DNA of 64,000 nt from Alkalihalobacterium sp048323755 (GTDB lineage Bacteria; Bacillota; Bacilli; Bacillales; Bacillaceae_F). The stretch covers positions 1 through 64,000 of the forward strand of contig NZ_JBLWFS010000015.1 of the NCBI RefSeq assembly GCF_048323755.1, given 5' to 3'. The notes beneath the pieces were generated by a model. That model had not been told where the DNA came from and did no database searches. It saw nothing but the letters and a program-made list of their open reading frames with translations. Shown here piece after piece: positions 53,366-61,401 of the stretch; within the stretch, counting starts at the first letter, position 1; the number at the start of each line of letters is the position of its first letter. The position numbers and the translations under genes are program-made.

Positions 53366-54448
53366 TTATGCCGCTTTAGACATTGCTGTTTCTCTGAAGA
53401 CTTTCTTGCGAGTCATTGTTTTCCCCACAATAAAGGCACCCAAATGAAATTTAGATAAAAGATAGATGAAAATAATCGGAACAATAACCCCCGCCATAAA
53501 TTGAACAATCATATAACCGAATGGTGTTATTTCTAATAATGGGAACCAGCTTCTAACCATCGTTTGAACAAAAGGATGCAGCAAATAGATCCCATACGAA
53601 TATCCACTTATAGAAACGATCCACGTTGGAATTCGGTTCAGTTTCGAAAACAGCAGAAAGAAGAGAAAGAATAACATGACTGTGTAAGGAATAATATCAA
53701 AACGAGCTGATGTCACTCGCATTAACATTCCTGAATGATATATAAACTGTACAAGCCCCATTGATACTATAGTACCTAGCACTACAACCATCCAATATCT
53801 ATGCAACTTATCGATAAACATTTCATAATTTCTCCCACAATAGTAGGCAACAACATAATAAAATAACCAACCAAAAATCAAAATTCTTGAAAAGAATAGA
53901 GTCAGATAACTCGAATGCTGCACGAAATCGATAAAAAAGAAATAAAAGCTTATCCAATACCCTGCGCTAATGATAAAGCTTACGATTAAGACATGCATAG
54001 CTTTAAATCGCTTCAAATACTTTATAAATAATAAATGCAGTAAATAAAACTGAAAGATAATTAAAACAAAATACCCGTGCCACTGTCCTATAAAATTAAA
54101 CCCAAGTTCGATGGCAAAATTTTTAAATGTCCAATCAAATCGAATATATTTATGACCCGCATAAAATGTGGCCATTACTAAATAAGGGACTAATATATAC
54201 TTGATCCTTTTTCTTAGAAAGCCCGTAGGAATTTTTTCTTTGTAAGCATGCGTCATCACAATAGTTGAGATCAATACAAACATTGGCGTCCCGTACAACA
54301 ACAACATTTGAAGGGTGCGATATACCACCCGTATATCCCCCGACAAAGAGAAGTCTGTTATTACCCTGCTTACAGCATGAGTTAGGACAACACTCAAACA
54401 AGCTATGATACGCAGCCAATATACTTCATTCATTTCCTTAGTACCCAC
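53366..54448 (-). CDS. Acyltransferase-3 family membrane protein
   Basis: A 360-residue integral membrane O-acyltransferase with about ten spans. The N-terminal EVYWLRIIACLSVVLTHAVS includes the catalytic-type Arg and His of the family. These enzymes acetylate cell-surface polysaccharides. GTG at 54448 is chosen because AAAGGGG lies nine bases upstream; ATG at 54433 is the alternative but its ribosome binding site is too close. No polysaccharide genes are adjacent, so the acceptor is unknown. Confidence 0.8.
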   Translation of the reverse strand: MGTKEMNEVYWLRIIACLSVVLTHAVSRVITDFSLSGDIRVVYRTLQMLLLYGTPMFVLISTIVMTHAYKEKIPTGFLRKRIKYILVPYLVMATFYAGHKYIRFDWTFKNFAIELGFNFIGQWHGYFVLIIFQFYLLHLLFIKYLKRFKAMHVLIVSFIISAGYWISFYFFFIDFVQHSSYLTLFFSRILIFGWLFYYVVAYYCGRNYEMFIDKLHRYWMVVVLGTIVSMGLVQFIYHSGMLMRVTSARFDIIPYTVMLFFLFFLLFSKLNRIPTWIVSISGYSYGIYLLHPFVQTMVRSWFPLLEITPFGYMIVQFMAGVIVPIIFIYLLSKFHLGAFIVGKTMTRKKVFRETAMSKAA

Positions 54449-54561
54449 GCCATCACGCCCCTTTAAAATGAACACACTTCTACTTATTTTCCTAGATCTG
54501 TTTCTTTTTCTCAATTCAAAAAAACACCCTTTTCTGGATGTTTCCCCCAACGATAAAAAAA

Positions 54562-54590
54562 CAGGAGCTGACTTAAGTGATCAACTCCTG
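54562..54590 (-). terminator. Intrinsic terminator after wrbA
   Basis: CAGGAGTTGA, 9-nt loop, TCAGCTCCTG and seven T on the minus strand, 13 bp past the wrbA stop. Confidence 0.85.
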
Positions 54591-54603
54591 CTCATATATT
54601 TTT

Positions 54604-55215
54604 TTATTGATTACCTTGTTTAACTAATCTTGCAATGTCTAATGTACGTTTTACTTGGTGTTGTACAGCAGGCTGAACATCTTCTTGCATATTTCCGTCT
54701 TGGTCTACAGTAACACTTGCTCCATATGGGTTTCCGCCGGTTGTAAATAACACAGGATCTGTGTATCCTGGTGCAGCCACAATTGCTCCCCAGTGGAACA
54801 TCGAAGTATATAGAGATAAAATTGTTGCTTCTTGACCACCGTGAGCGTTTTGTGCTGAACTCATTGCACTTACTACTTTATTAATTAATTTCCCTTGGAA
54901 CCATAATCCTCCAGTGGTATCTAGAAATTGTTTCATTTGCGCCGGCATGTTACCAAAACGAGTTGGTACACTGAAAATAATGGCATCGGCCCACTCTAAG
55001 TCTTCAAGTGAAACTTCAGGAACCTCTTTTGTTGCCTCCACATGAGCTTTCCATGCTGGGTTGGAATCAATCGCTTGTTGGGGCGCTAACTCAGGTACTT
55101 TTAAAACTTTGACGTTTGCACCATTTTGTTGCGCTGCTTCCTCCGCCCATTTTGCTAACGTGTAGTTAGTACCTGTAGAACTGTAATAAATAATTGCTAA
55201 ATTTAAATTTGACAT
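54604..55215 (-). CDS. wrbA: WrbA-type NAD(P)H:quinone oxidoreductase
   Basis: A 203-residue flavodoxin-fold enzyme. The FMN phosphate loop is YYSSTGTNYTLAKW (residues 10-23). Further FMN contacts are PTRFGNMPAQMKQFLDTTGGLW (near 80-101) and the GGQEAT segment. WrbA reduces quinones by two electrons and protects from quinone stress. ATG at 55215 follows AAAGGAGAG. It lies downstream of a MarR gene and has two palindromic sites upstream that resemble MhqR boxes, so it is probably quinone-inducible. Confidence 0.9.
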   Translation of the reverse strand: MSNLNLAIIYYSSTGTNYTLAKWAEEAAQQNGANVKVLKVPELAPQQAIDSNPAWKAHVEATKEVPEVSLEDLEWADAIIFSVPTRFGNMPAQMKQFLDTTGGLWFQGKLINKVVSAMSSAQNAHGGQEATILSLYTSMFHWGAIVAAPGYTDPVLFTTGGNPYGASVTVDQDGNMQEDVQPAVQHQVKRTLDIARLVKQGNQ

Positions 55216-55261
55216 AATCGTATGACACTCTCCTTTGGATTATATTGTAATTTTATCTTAA

Positions 55262-55293
55262 ATCTCGAATTCAAATAATATGACTTCAAGATA
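55262..55293. promoter_or_regulatory. MhqR-like operator upstream of wrbA
   Basis: ATCTCGAATTCAAAT (55262-55276) is an imperfect copy of the palindrome in front of the marR gene; a further half-site TTCAAGATA lies at 55285-55293. Confidence 0.55.
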
Positions 55294-55427
55294 TTTAAGC
55301 CGACAAATAATTCTTAATGTCACAAATACTGAACGTGCGTTTTGTCTTACCCATTAATAAAGCTATACCCACATTCTTAGCGATACTAAACTATTTTTCA
55401 TAAGACAAACTATCTCCATTTAATTAT

Positions 55428-55441
55428 TCTCGAATTCGAGA
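55428..55441. promoter_or_regulatory. MhqR-like palindrome between marR and wrbA
   Basis: TCTCGAATTCGAGA is a perfect 14-bp palindrome with the same core as the other two sites. It lies downstream of the marR stop, 213 bp before wrbA. Confidence 0.6.
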
Positions 55442-55464
55442 TACTAGTTAAAAATTAGAGCGCT

Positions 55465-55908
55465 TTAAGCGTTGATCCCTAATTTCTTTAATAATTCAAT
55501 TAATGTTTCTCTTTCGCCTTGATCTAAGCTGGAAAAGATTTTTTCTATCGCTTCCTGATGACTCGGAAAGATTTTACGCATTAATTCATTTCCTTCTTCA
55601 GTAATGGCTACATACGTCACGCGGCGGTCTTTTGGGCATGCTCTGCGTATGATAAGATTTTTCTTTTCTAGTTTATCCACCACATACGTGATGCTCCCGC
55701 TTGCTAACAAAACTTTCTTGCCGATTTGTTGAATGGCCTGGTCGCCTTTATGGAAAAGTAACTCTAATACTGCAAATTCAGTCGGATTTAACCCGTACCG
55801 ACGAATATCTTCCTCTACACGATCTGCAACCGCTCGATGTGCACGGGATAAGACGATAAATGATTTTAACGCTAACTCTTCGTTATTAATTTTTTCATCA
55901 TTTGTCAT
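55465..55908 (-). CDS. MarR-family repressor, MhqR-like
   Basis: A 147-residue winged-helix regulator. The DNA-binding region is LNPTEFAVLELLFHKGDQAIQQIGKKVLLASGSITYVVDKLEKKNLI with the wing CPKDRRVTYVAITEEG. It is close to the B. subtilis quinone sensor MhqR in overall sequence. ATG at 55908 follows AAGGAT; the frame extends 11 codons upstream into the operator, so that start is not used. An 18-bp palindrome covers its own transcription start, which implies autorepression. wrbA is the obvious second target. Confidence 0.85.
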   Translation of the reverse strand: MTNDEKINNEELALKSFIVLSRAHRAVADRVEEDIRRYGLNPTEFAVLELLFHKGDQAIQQIGKKVLLASGSITYVVDKLEKKNLIIRRACPKDRRVTYVAITEEGNELMRKIFPSHQEAIEKIFSSLDQGERETLIELLKKLGINA

Positions 55909-55927
55909 ATGAACCATATCCTTCGAG

Positions 55928-55976
55928 TATCTTGAATTCAAGATAAATTATATAATTGTTTTTTCTAGGATGTCAA
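55928..55976 (-). promoter_or_regulatory. marR promoter with overlapping 18-bp palindromic operator
   Basis: On the minus strand TTGACA (55976-55971), an 18-bp spacer and TATAAT (55952-55947). The perfect palindrome TATCTTGAATTCAAGATA (55928-55945) starts just after the -10 and spans the expected start site. Confidence 0.75.
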
Positions 55977-55989
55977 CATTAATTTTGAA

Positions 55990-56008
55990 GTGGACTAAAA
56001 TAGTCCAC
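55990..56008. terminator. Hairpin after the germination operon
   Basis: GTGGACTA, AAA, TAGTCCAC: a perfect 8-bp stem 29 bp past the gerC-type stop codon. Confidence 0.6.
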
Positions 56009-56036
56009 CTCTGTTTGTCCATTTTTTCTGTTATAC

Positions 56037-57251
56037 TTAATTTTCTATCTTATCTAAAAACCCATCGGTTCGAATACCTGCTCGTCGTATATAAACACTC
56101 GTTACCACATCAATTTCTGCCTTTGCAAATTCATCATCCCAATGATCTTTAAGCTCTTTAAACTTTCTAGGATGTTGCCGGTGAAACGTATTACCAAAGC
56201 CAAATATATCTATGCCATAGGTTTGTTGGACCTTTTGGATAGTTCCTTTGATCTGCTCTTCTATATACTTATCAATTAACTCTTGATACTTTTCATACGT
56301 TTCAATTGACGTTAAGTCTTCAGCGCATTGGGACGACTGCAAAACCGACTCCAGTAAAATATCGACTGTAATTCTGGGCTTCTTATCATGATAAGAAGTT
56401 TTAATTTTTGTTGAAGAATTCTTGATTCTAATACCTAAAAAGTTATTTTCATCACACGGGACACTTATTGTCGTTAATTTAATTTCATCCTGCGTCCATA
56501 GATAATTCCTCGTATCTTCAGTGTTTAAATAGCCTACTAACTTGTCATTATTAAATACAGCTATCCCGTCTACAATAACAATTGGTTCAGGTTTTAATTT
56601 TTTTATATGTGCTGAGTGTTGTCCTTTTGTAGGGTCACCATCGATTGTCATTGCTGCAGTTACTGGATGCCGTCCACTTGCAGTAATGGCACGAATAAAG
56701 TCCGTCAAACGAACTTTCGGTTCCCCTCCCCACTCTTCTTCCATCGTATCAATTTGTACACTTAATTTTAAGGAAGGTACTTTTTGAACGGGGTACGTAG
56801 TACTAATGATATCCTCAGCCCTAACTCCACGGGCAACAATAATTTTAAAATCATTTCGAAATTCACCATTTCGTTCTAGGTATTGAAAGAATTCACCTAC
56901 CCCTTCTCTTGCCAGTTCTTCGTCAATGACTACCGTTTGGATGTGAGAAAATATTGGCTTTCTTGTATATCCTACATTCAGTTTATCCACTAACTCTGCA
57001 ACTGTATTTCCTTCTATTCCGTATACGATCGCTGGTGTACCTCCCTCACTTTCCCCTTCATAGATTTGCTTAGCATTAATCGCTTCTACTGATAACTGCA
57101 ACCTTCCTTCGGTTCCTTTATGCAAAGCCATGCCACTTACAACGGAAACATCATTTAACTCATACCGGTCCCAACAACCCGTTACTATAATTAAAAAGGA
57201 AAGACAGATCAGCATAATATAAAACTGGAAGCGCCTCATTCTATCCCTCAC
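56037..57251 (-). CDS. Spore germination receptor lipoprotein, GerAC/Ger(x)C type
   Basis: A 404-residue C-subunit of a nutrient germinant receptor. A lipoprotein signal (LSFLIIVTGC, lipidated Cys near 27) is followed by CWDRYELNDVSVVSGMALHKG, the standard opening of Ger(x)C proteins, and their three-domain body. It sits on the outer face of the spore inner membrane with the A and B subunits. It overlaps the A-subunit gene by 11 bp. ATG at 57251. The germinant cannot be predicted. Confidence 0.93.
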   Translation of the reverse strand: MRDRMRRFQFYIMLICLSFLIIVTGCWDRYELNDVSVVSGMALHKGTEGRLQLSVEAINAKQIYEGESEGGTPAIVYGIEGNTVAELVDKLNVGYTRKPIFSHIQTVVIDEELAREGVGEFFQYLERNGEFRNDFKIIVARGVRAEDIISTTYPVQKVPSLKLSVQIDTMEEEWGGEPKVRLTDFIRAITASGRHPVTAAMTIDGDPTKGQHSAHIKKLKPEPIVIVDGIAVFNNDKLVGYLNTEDTRNYLWTQDEIKLTTISVPCDENNFLGIRIKNSSTKIKTSYHDKKPRITVDILLESVLQSSQCAEDLTSIETYEKYQELIDKYIEEQIKGTIQKVQQTYGIDIFGFGNTFHRQHPRKFKELKDHWDDEFAKAEIDVVTSVYIRRAGIRTDGFLDKIEN

Positions 57252-58815
57252 TTTCTTTACTAGAAGACTTATTTACACTACTCGTCTTCAAGTATGTGGG
57301 ACGGGAGTTTGTCTTCTGAAAAGGAAATCGTACGAAAACATCTTTTTGATCCTCAATGATAAACGGACCTAACGGAGCGAAGTAAGGTACACCAAATGAA
57401 CGTAAACTAATTAAATGTAGCAGAATGGCTAAAAGACCGACTAATGTTCCAAACATACCTAATGCTGCTGTGATAAAAATAAGTCCAAACCTCAATAATC
57501 GAACGGTGTTAGCAAAACTATAGATTGGAGATACGAATCCTGCCATCGCAGTTAATGCAACGATTATGACTAAAAAGTTAGACACCACACCAGCTTCAAC
57601 TGCTGCTTGTCCAATAACGAGTGCACCAACAATGGAAACCGTTTGTCCGACTACTCTAGGCATACGGACCCCTGCTTCTCTTAAAATCTCAAACGTAATC
57701 TCCATTAACAATAATTCTAAGACAGCTGGAAAGGGTACTCCTTCACGCTGAGCTTGGATACTTATTAACAAATCTGTCGGAATGAGTCCATGATGAAAGG
57801 TCGTAAGTGCGATGTAGATTGCCGGTAAACATAAAGCTAAGAAAAAAGAAATATATCTTATCAAACGAATAAAAGATGACATCATATACTTCTGATAATA
57901 ATCTTCACTTACTTGAAAAAAGTCAACAAATACTACAGGGGCACTAATGACATAAGGACTCCCATCCACTAGCAGAATAAACTTCCCATCGATCAAATGA
58001 GATGAGATCGTATCTGGACGATCAGTATGGTAAGTTAATGGAAATGGCGTAAGTGTCGTATCACTAATAATCTCTTCCAAATTTCCAGAGTCGTATATGG
58101 CATTAATGTTCGTTTCTGCAACTCTTCGCCTCGCTTCATTTACAAGATCAGAATTTGCGATATTTTTAATATACCCTAAATAAACCGTGGTCTTAGTTTC
58201 AGTCCCAACTGTAAAACTCTCAAACTTAAGCGATGGGTTTTTAACGGTCCGCCGGATTAAGCTTACGTTTGTATTAATTGATTCTGTAAAACTATGTTGC
58301 GGTCCGCGAACAATCGTCTGCGTTTCGGAAATGGAAATATCCCGTTCCTGAGTAGTCACAACATTAATGGCTAACGCACATGGCAGCCCTTCTAAAAAAA
58401 TTACTGCATACCCCAAAAGTACATACCAAACAACCTCATGTTCATGCTCAATCAAGTAACACTCATGACTTGAAAAGTATTTTTTATAAAGTTGATCTAA
58501 CTGTCCTCTTGTTTCCAGCACCATTTCGTCTTCTATTTCAGCTAACGTTTCCGTGATTTGTTTGGCAACCATATTTAAATCAACCATAGTTCTTAAATAG
58601 ACGATAGCGGCGACTTGTTGACCGACTTTCATCTCTTCCATTAGAAAATCAAAATTCCCTTCGAATACACTTTGAACTTGGTTTTTATTTAGCTTTAAAT
58701 ATTTAGAAATGACTCTTTGCGAATGCCCTCTTTCTAATAGTTCATCGAGAGTTTGAACCTGGCTTTTAGACCTCGTTTTTATCCGGCTTTTTACTAGTTT
58801 TCTATATATACTCAT
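57241..58815 (-). CDS. Spore germination receptor subunit, GerAA type
   Basis: A 524-residue A-subunit: a large hydrophilic N-domain (about 1-300, with YLGYIKNIANSDLVNEARRR and LIDGKFILLVDGSPYVI) followed by about five membrane spans (QAQREGVPFPAVLELLLME is the conserved loop). ATG at 58815 follows AGGAGG and overlaps the stop of the B-subunit gene (ATGA), so translation is coupled. The frame extends 12 codons upstream without need. Gene order B-A-C is less common than A-B-C. Confidence 0.92.
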   Translation of the reverse strand: MSIYRKLVKSRIKTRSKSQVQTLDELLERGHSQRVISKYLKLNKNQVQSVFEGNFDFLMEEMKVGQQVAAIVYLRTMVDLNMVAKQITETLAEIEDEMVLETRGQLDQLYKKYFSSHECYLIEHEHEVVWYVLLGYAVIFLEGLPCALAINVVTTQERDISISETQTIVRGPQHSFTESINTNVSLIRRTVKNPSLKFESFTVGTETKTTVYLGYIKNIANSDLVNEARRRVAETNINAIYDSGNLEEIISDTTLTPFPLTYHTDRPDTISSHLIDGKFILLVDGSPYVISAPVVFVDFFQVSEDYYQKYMMSSFIRLIRYISFFLALCLPAIYIALTTFHHGLIPTDLLISIQAQREGVPFPAVLELLLMEITFEILREAGVRMPRVVGQTVSIVGALVIGQAAVEAGVVSNFLVIIVALTAMAGFVSPIYSFANTVRLLRFGLIFITAALGMFGTLVGLLAILLHLISLRSFGVPYFAPLGPFIIEDQKDVFVRFPFQKTNSRPTYLKTSSVNKSSSKESEG

Positions 58816-59924
58816 ACGTCTAGACCTCCTGCACTCGACTGACTCTTCCACTGTTTAATAAGTAGAATGAGACAGAGTACGATAGGAATTCCGAATTGAA
58901 AAGGTAAATGAAGAAAATACGGTACAAGGGCTAACCCTTCTTCATAATGCTCAACAATGTTATCAGCAATGATCACCGAGAAGAAGGCTAACAGCATAGA
59001 GGTAGGAAACAAAAAAGCCCGATAAGGAATTTTAAATAAATGTTCTAGCCCTTTTACTCCTACATATAAAAAAATACCGGCCTTAATCATAATTCCAAAC
59101 ATCAATATAAAGACCACTAGAACATCAACTCGTTCAAAAAAATCAAACACTTCTATTTCTCTAGCAGCAACTAAAAGAGGGAAGCTGGAACGAACTTTAA
59201 TATCTACCCCTAACGTGACAATTTGAATCACATTGGAATAGGCAATTAATAAGCCACTTATGATAACAGCAACCACCCCAACATTACCAACATACTGAAA
59301 ATGATTAGTTTGTGTCATCAATAGTGTACATACAATAAGTTCTCCATAAGGAAAAGTTACCATTGTCGGAAAAACAGCGTCGATTACCGGTCCGATTCCA
59401 TCTTCTAAAACAGGGAGAAGTTGTTGAAAATCAAGATCTCCACCAATAAACAAGAAAACTCCTACTAAAAATAAGGCAAGAACAATAAACGGGCCGATGA
59501 CTTCAGTCATTCTCGCAAATACTTCAATACCGAGATAGAGCGCATACGCTAATAGTAAACACATGACTAATGGAATAATTTCAACCGGTGTAAGCGGTAG
59601 TATGGTGGTTAGTATCAACTCTCCAAAATCTCTAAGTACCCTCGCCGCAATGTAAATAAAGTAAATGATATAAAAAAATATAATGGCTTTTCCAACCACT
59701 TTACCAAATCCCGTTTCAATTAGTTCGAATATATTTTTTCCAGGAATTCGACTTAAGAGAAAAAAATAACCAAGCACAATAATGACCCCAAATGACGTTG
59801 CAATTAATTCAGCCAACCAATAATTTTGTTTAGCCTCTTCACCCGCACCAACAACAACGGCGCTTCCTACTAAAAAAATGATTAACACAAGTAATAATTG
59901 CCAAAGCGATATTCTTTCTTTCAT
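58812..59924 (-). CDS. Spore germination receptor subunit, GerAB type (APC-like permease)
   Basis: A 370-residue B-subunit with ten predicted spans of the amino acid-polyamine-organocation fold (opening ISLWQLLLVLIIFLVGSAVV; loop GEEAKQNYWLAELIATSFG). B-subunits bind the germinant. ATG at 59924 overlaps the preceding small gene by 4 bp. First of the three large receptor genes. Confidence 0.92.
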   Translation of the reverse strand: MKERISLWQLLLVLIIFLVGSAVVVGAGEEAKQNYWLAELIATSFGVIIVLGYFFLLSRIPGKNIFELIETGFGKVVGKAIIFFYIIYFIYIAARVLRDFGELILTTILPLTPVEIIPLVMCLLLAYALYLGIEVFARMTEVIGPFIVLALFLVGVFLFIGGDLDFQQLLPVLEDGIGPVIDAVFPTMVTFPYGELIVCTLLMTQTNHFQYVGNVGVVAVIISGLLIAYSNVIQIVTLGVDIKVRSSFPLLVAAREIEVFDFFERVDVLVVFILMFGIMIKAGIFLYVGVKGLEHLFKIPYRAFLFPTSMLLAFFSVIIADNIVEHYEEGLALVPYFLHLPFQFGIPIVLCLILLIKQWKSQSSAGGLDV

Positions 59925-60163
59925 TGCTGCCTCTCTTGTTTCTTTTGATTTTTATTCTTTTTGCTTTGTATGTCATGGGAAATCGCCACCAATAAACCAA
60001 CGACAACTGCACCGATGACAATCATTCTCCGTGACCCCATTTCAAACCAAATTAAAAAAAGAAAGCTTTCCAATAAAGAAATTTGACCATATACAAAGAA
60101 GTTCAACACCGTCATCAATAAAACCATTCCAAATAAAACAAGAAAAAATGCGATTGTCACCAT
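59921..60163 (-). CDS. Small two-span membrane protein of the ger operon (candidate D-subunit)
   Basis: An 80-residue protein with two hydrophobic helices (FFLVLFGMVLLMTVLNFFVYG and MIVIGAVVVGLLVAI) and a Lys/Gln-rich C-terminal tail. It overlaps the B-subunit gene by 4 bp, so the operon reads small protein-B-A-C. Small two-span D-subunit proteins next to receptor operons are known to modulate germination in other Bacillus species; the size, topology and position fit. ATG at 60163. Confidence 0.65.
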   Translation of the reverse strand: MVTIAFFLVLFGMVLLMTVLNFFVYGQISLLESFLFLIWFEMGSRRMIVIGAVVVGLLVAISHDIQSKKNKNQKKQERQQ

Positions 60164-60223
60164 ACATTCACCTATTCATACCGTTATTTTCCTAGTATTT
60201 TCTTTGTATATTTCTTTTATGTA

Positions 60224-60407
60224 GGCTGTTTTCGTAAACTTTGTTGCTTTTGGACCGTTTTTTGAAAATAAAATAGCCTTTTCAAGACAAATTCATTTGT
60301 CTGAACGGCTATTTTATTTTCAAAAGCTTCACGCTAGCGTGAAGAGCAAAGCATTCGCTTGGCTTACGGTCCAAAAGCACGGAGCAACAATCTTTGTGAA
60401 AAGAGCC
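60224..60407. mobile_element. 184-bp MITE-like element, copy 2
   Basis: Same length and layout as 48400-48583. Terminal repeats begin GGCTGTTTTCGTAAACTTTG and are complementary to the right end GCAACAATCTTTGTGAAAAG. The 8-bp direct repeat TTTATGTA flanks it (60216-60223 and 60408-60415). The long internal stem has a different outer sequence (GAAAATAAAATA with TATTTTATTTTC) but pairs equally well, and the tip GACAAATTCATTTGTC is kept. Confidence 0.85.
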
Positions 60408-60430
60408 TTTATGTAAGACAAATCGAATTT

Positions 60431-60466
60431 AAAAAAAGCCCACCAATACGGGGGACTCATCAGGCT
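60431..60466 (-). terminator. Terminator after the VWA-like gene
   Basis: On the minus strand an AGCC...GGGCT stem with inner CCCCC/GGTGGG pairing is followed by TTTTTTT. Confidence 0.7.
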
Positions 60467-60500
60467 CTATTTATTCAAATCGTTTCTATAGTCTTAAAGA

Positions 60501-60908
60501 TTATTTAATTAATAATTTCTTTCCAAAAGGTACTTTCGGTGAGAAGCCTCCAGGAATTATCCAAAAAAGTTCATAGTTGATTTCCATATCTTCAACCACA
60601 TAACCAGTAACATCGGTTATGTAAAATAATGTTTCAATCTCATTTTCATTGGCCCATTCCAACACTTCCGTATAAGAAGATTTCCCATGAGTGAAATATT
60701 GAATATCGCTATTATCTGTTGATGTCAATTCACGTATTTTATAGTCGGCTAAGATCAATTGGGTTTCTGGTTTTAATTCATGAAAAAGTTTTACAATATT
60801 CGAAATCGTCTCGGTCGGATAGTCCGTAGTAGACGTATCAACTGCAAGTGCAATTTTTTTGTCCTCACGTCTAGAAAGAATAATTAATAAGTCCTTTTGC
60901 CATCTCAT
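60501..60908 (-). CDS. Truncated VWA-like domain protein (DUF2201 C-terminal part)
   Basis: A 135-residue protein resembling only the C-terminal VWA-like half of DUF2201 putative metallopeptidases: KIALAVDTSTTDY at the metal site, then LFYITDVTGY and LFWIIPGGFSPKVPFGKKL. Full proteins are about three times longer, and no N-terminal half is encoded upstream. The metal-site motif DxSxS reads DTSTT. ATG at 60908 has a strong GAGGAGGAG, so it may still be translated. It could be a domain remnant or a stand-alone regulator. Confidence 0.6.
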   Translation of the reverse strand: MRWQKDLLIILSRREDKKIALAVDTSTTDYPTETISNIVKLFHELKPETQLILADYKIRELTSTDNSDIQYFTHGKSSYTEVLEWANENEIETLFYITDVTGYVVEDMEINYELFWIIPGGFSPKVPFGKKLLIK

Positions 60909-61401
60909 TGCCTCATCTCCTCCTCAAGTAAAGCTGAACATCTTCTAGTTTATAATAAATGCTCGTTAAATATTTTATTATCGAGTGTATATTTTAAAAA
61001 CTCTCAATAAAATTGTTAATTTTTTGGGCTGTTTTCCTATCCTTTATTGCTTTTGGACCATTTTTTGAAATTTTGTTGTTTTATTTAGAACAACATTTTA
61101 AGTTACTTCATACTTTCCAGAAAATTGCACAGGCTATTATATGATGTTAACTAGTTAAAAACTACCTTTTGTTTGAAAAATTGTAAAGATAAGTGTCATT
61201 TTTTAATTGTATATTTAAATATTTAAGGTATATTAAGTCGAAATGTGTCGAACGTCAGAGGACAGATGTCATTTAATTGGAAAAAGAATGGTGTATAGTT
61301 ACTTGTAAGCATTTACATACTTAATAACATACTTAAGACTAACTAACATTCTGTACTAAATTCGACAACATCACATTATTTCTATTCAGGGGGTTTAACA
61401 C
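60909..61401. other. Gene-free stretch upstream of the nucleoside transporter operon
   Basis: 493 bp, AT-rich. It holds a decayed MITE left end (61027-61100) and the promoter region of the BMP gene. I could not single out one promoter; TATATTTAAATATTTAAGG-like AT runs near 61208-61228 make hexamer matches ambiguous. No riboswitch fold recognised. Confidence 0.5.
61027..61100. repeat. Decayed third copy of the MITE, left end only
   Basis: GGCTGTTTTC, then TTATTGCTTTTGGACCATTTTTTGAAA-like sequence, matches the first 45 bases of the two 184-bp elements with several changes. A short AACAAC-type hairpin follows, and no right end is found. Confidence 0.6.

Larger units (their letters stand above)
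60164..60500. other. Gap holding a MITE and a terminator
   Basis: Contains the second 184-bp MITE-like element (60224-60407) and the terminator at 60431-60466. The MITE lies in the likely promoter region of the germination operon. Confidence 0.7.

Noticed and set aside
60431..60466. CTGATGAG followed by a C/G hairpin, reminiscent of a hammerhead ribozyme core
   Set aside because: The second core element GAAA and the stem III/cleavage site are absent at the required positions; the sequence is explained as a terminator.
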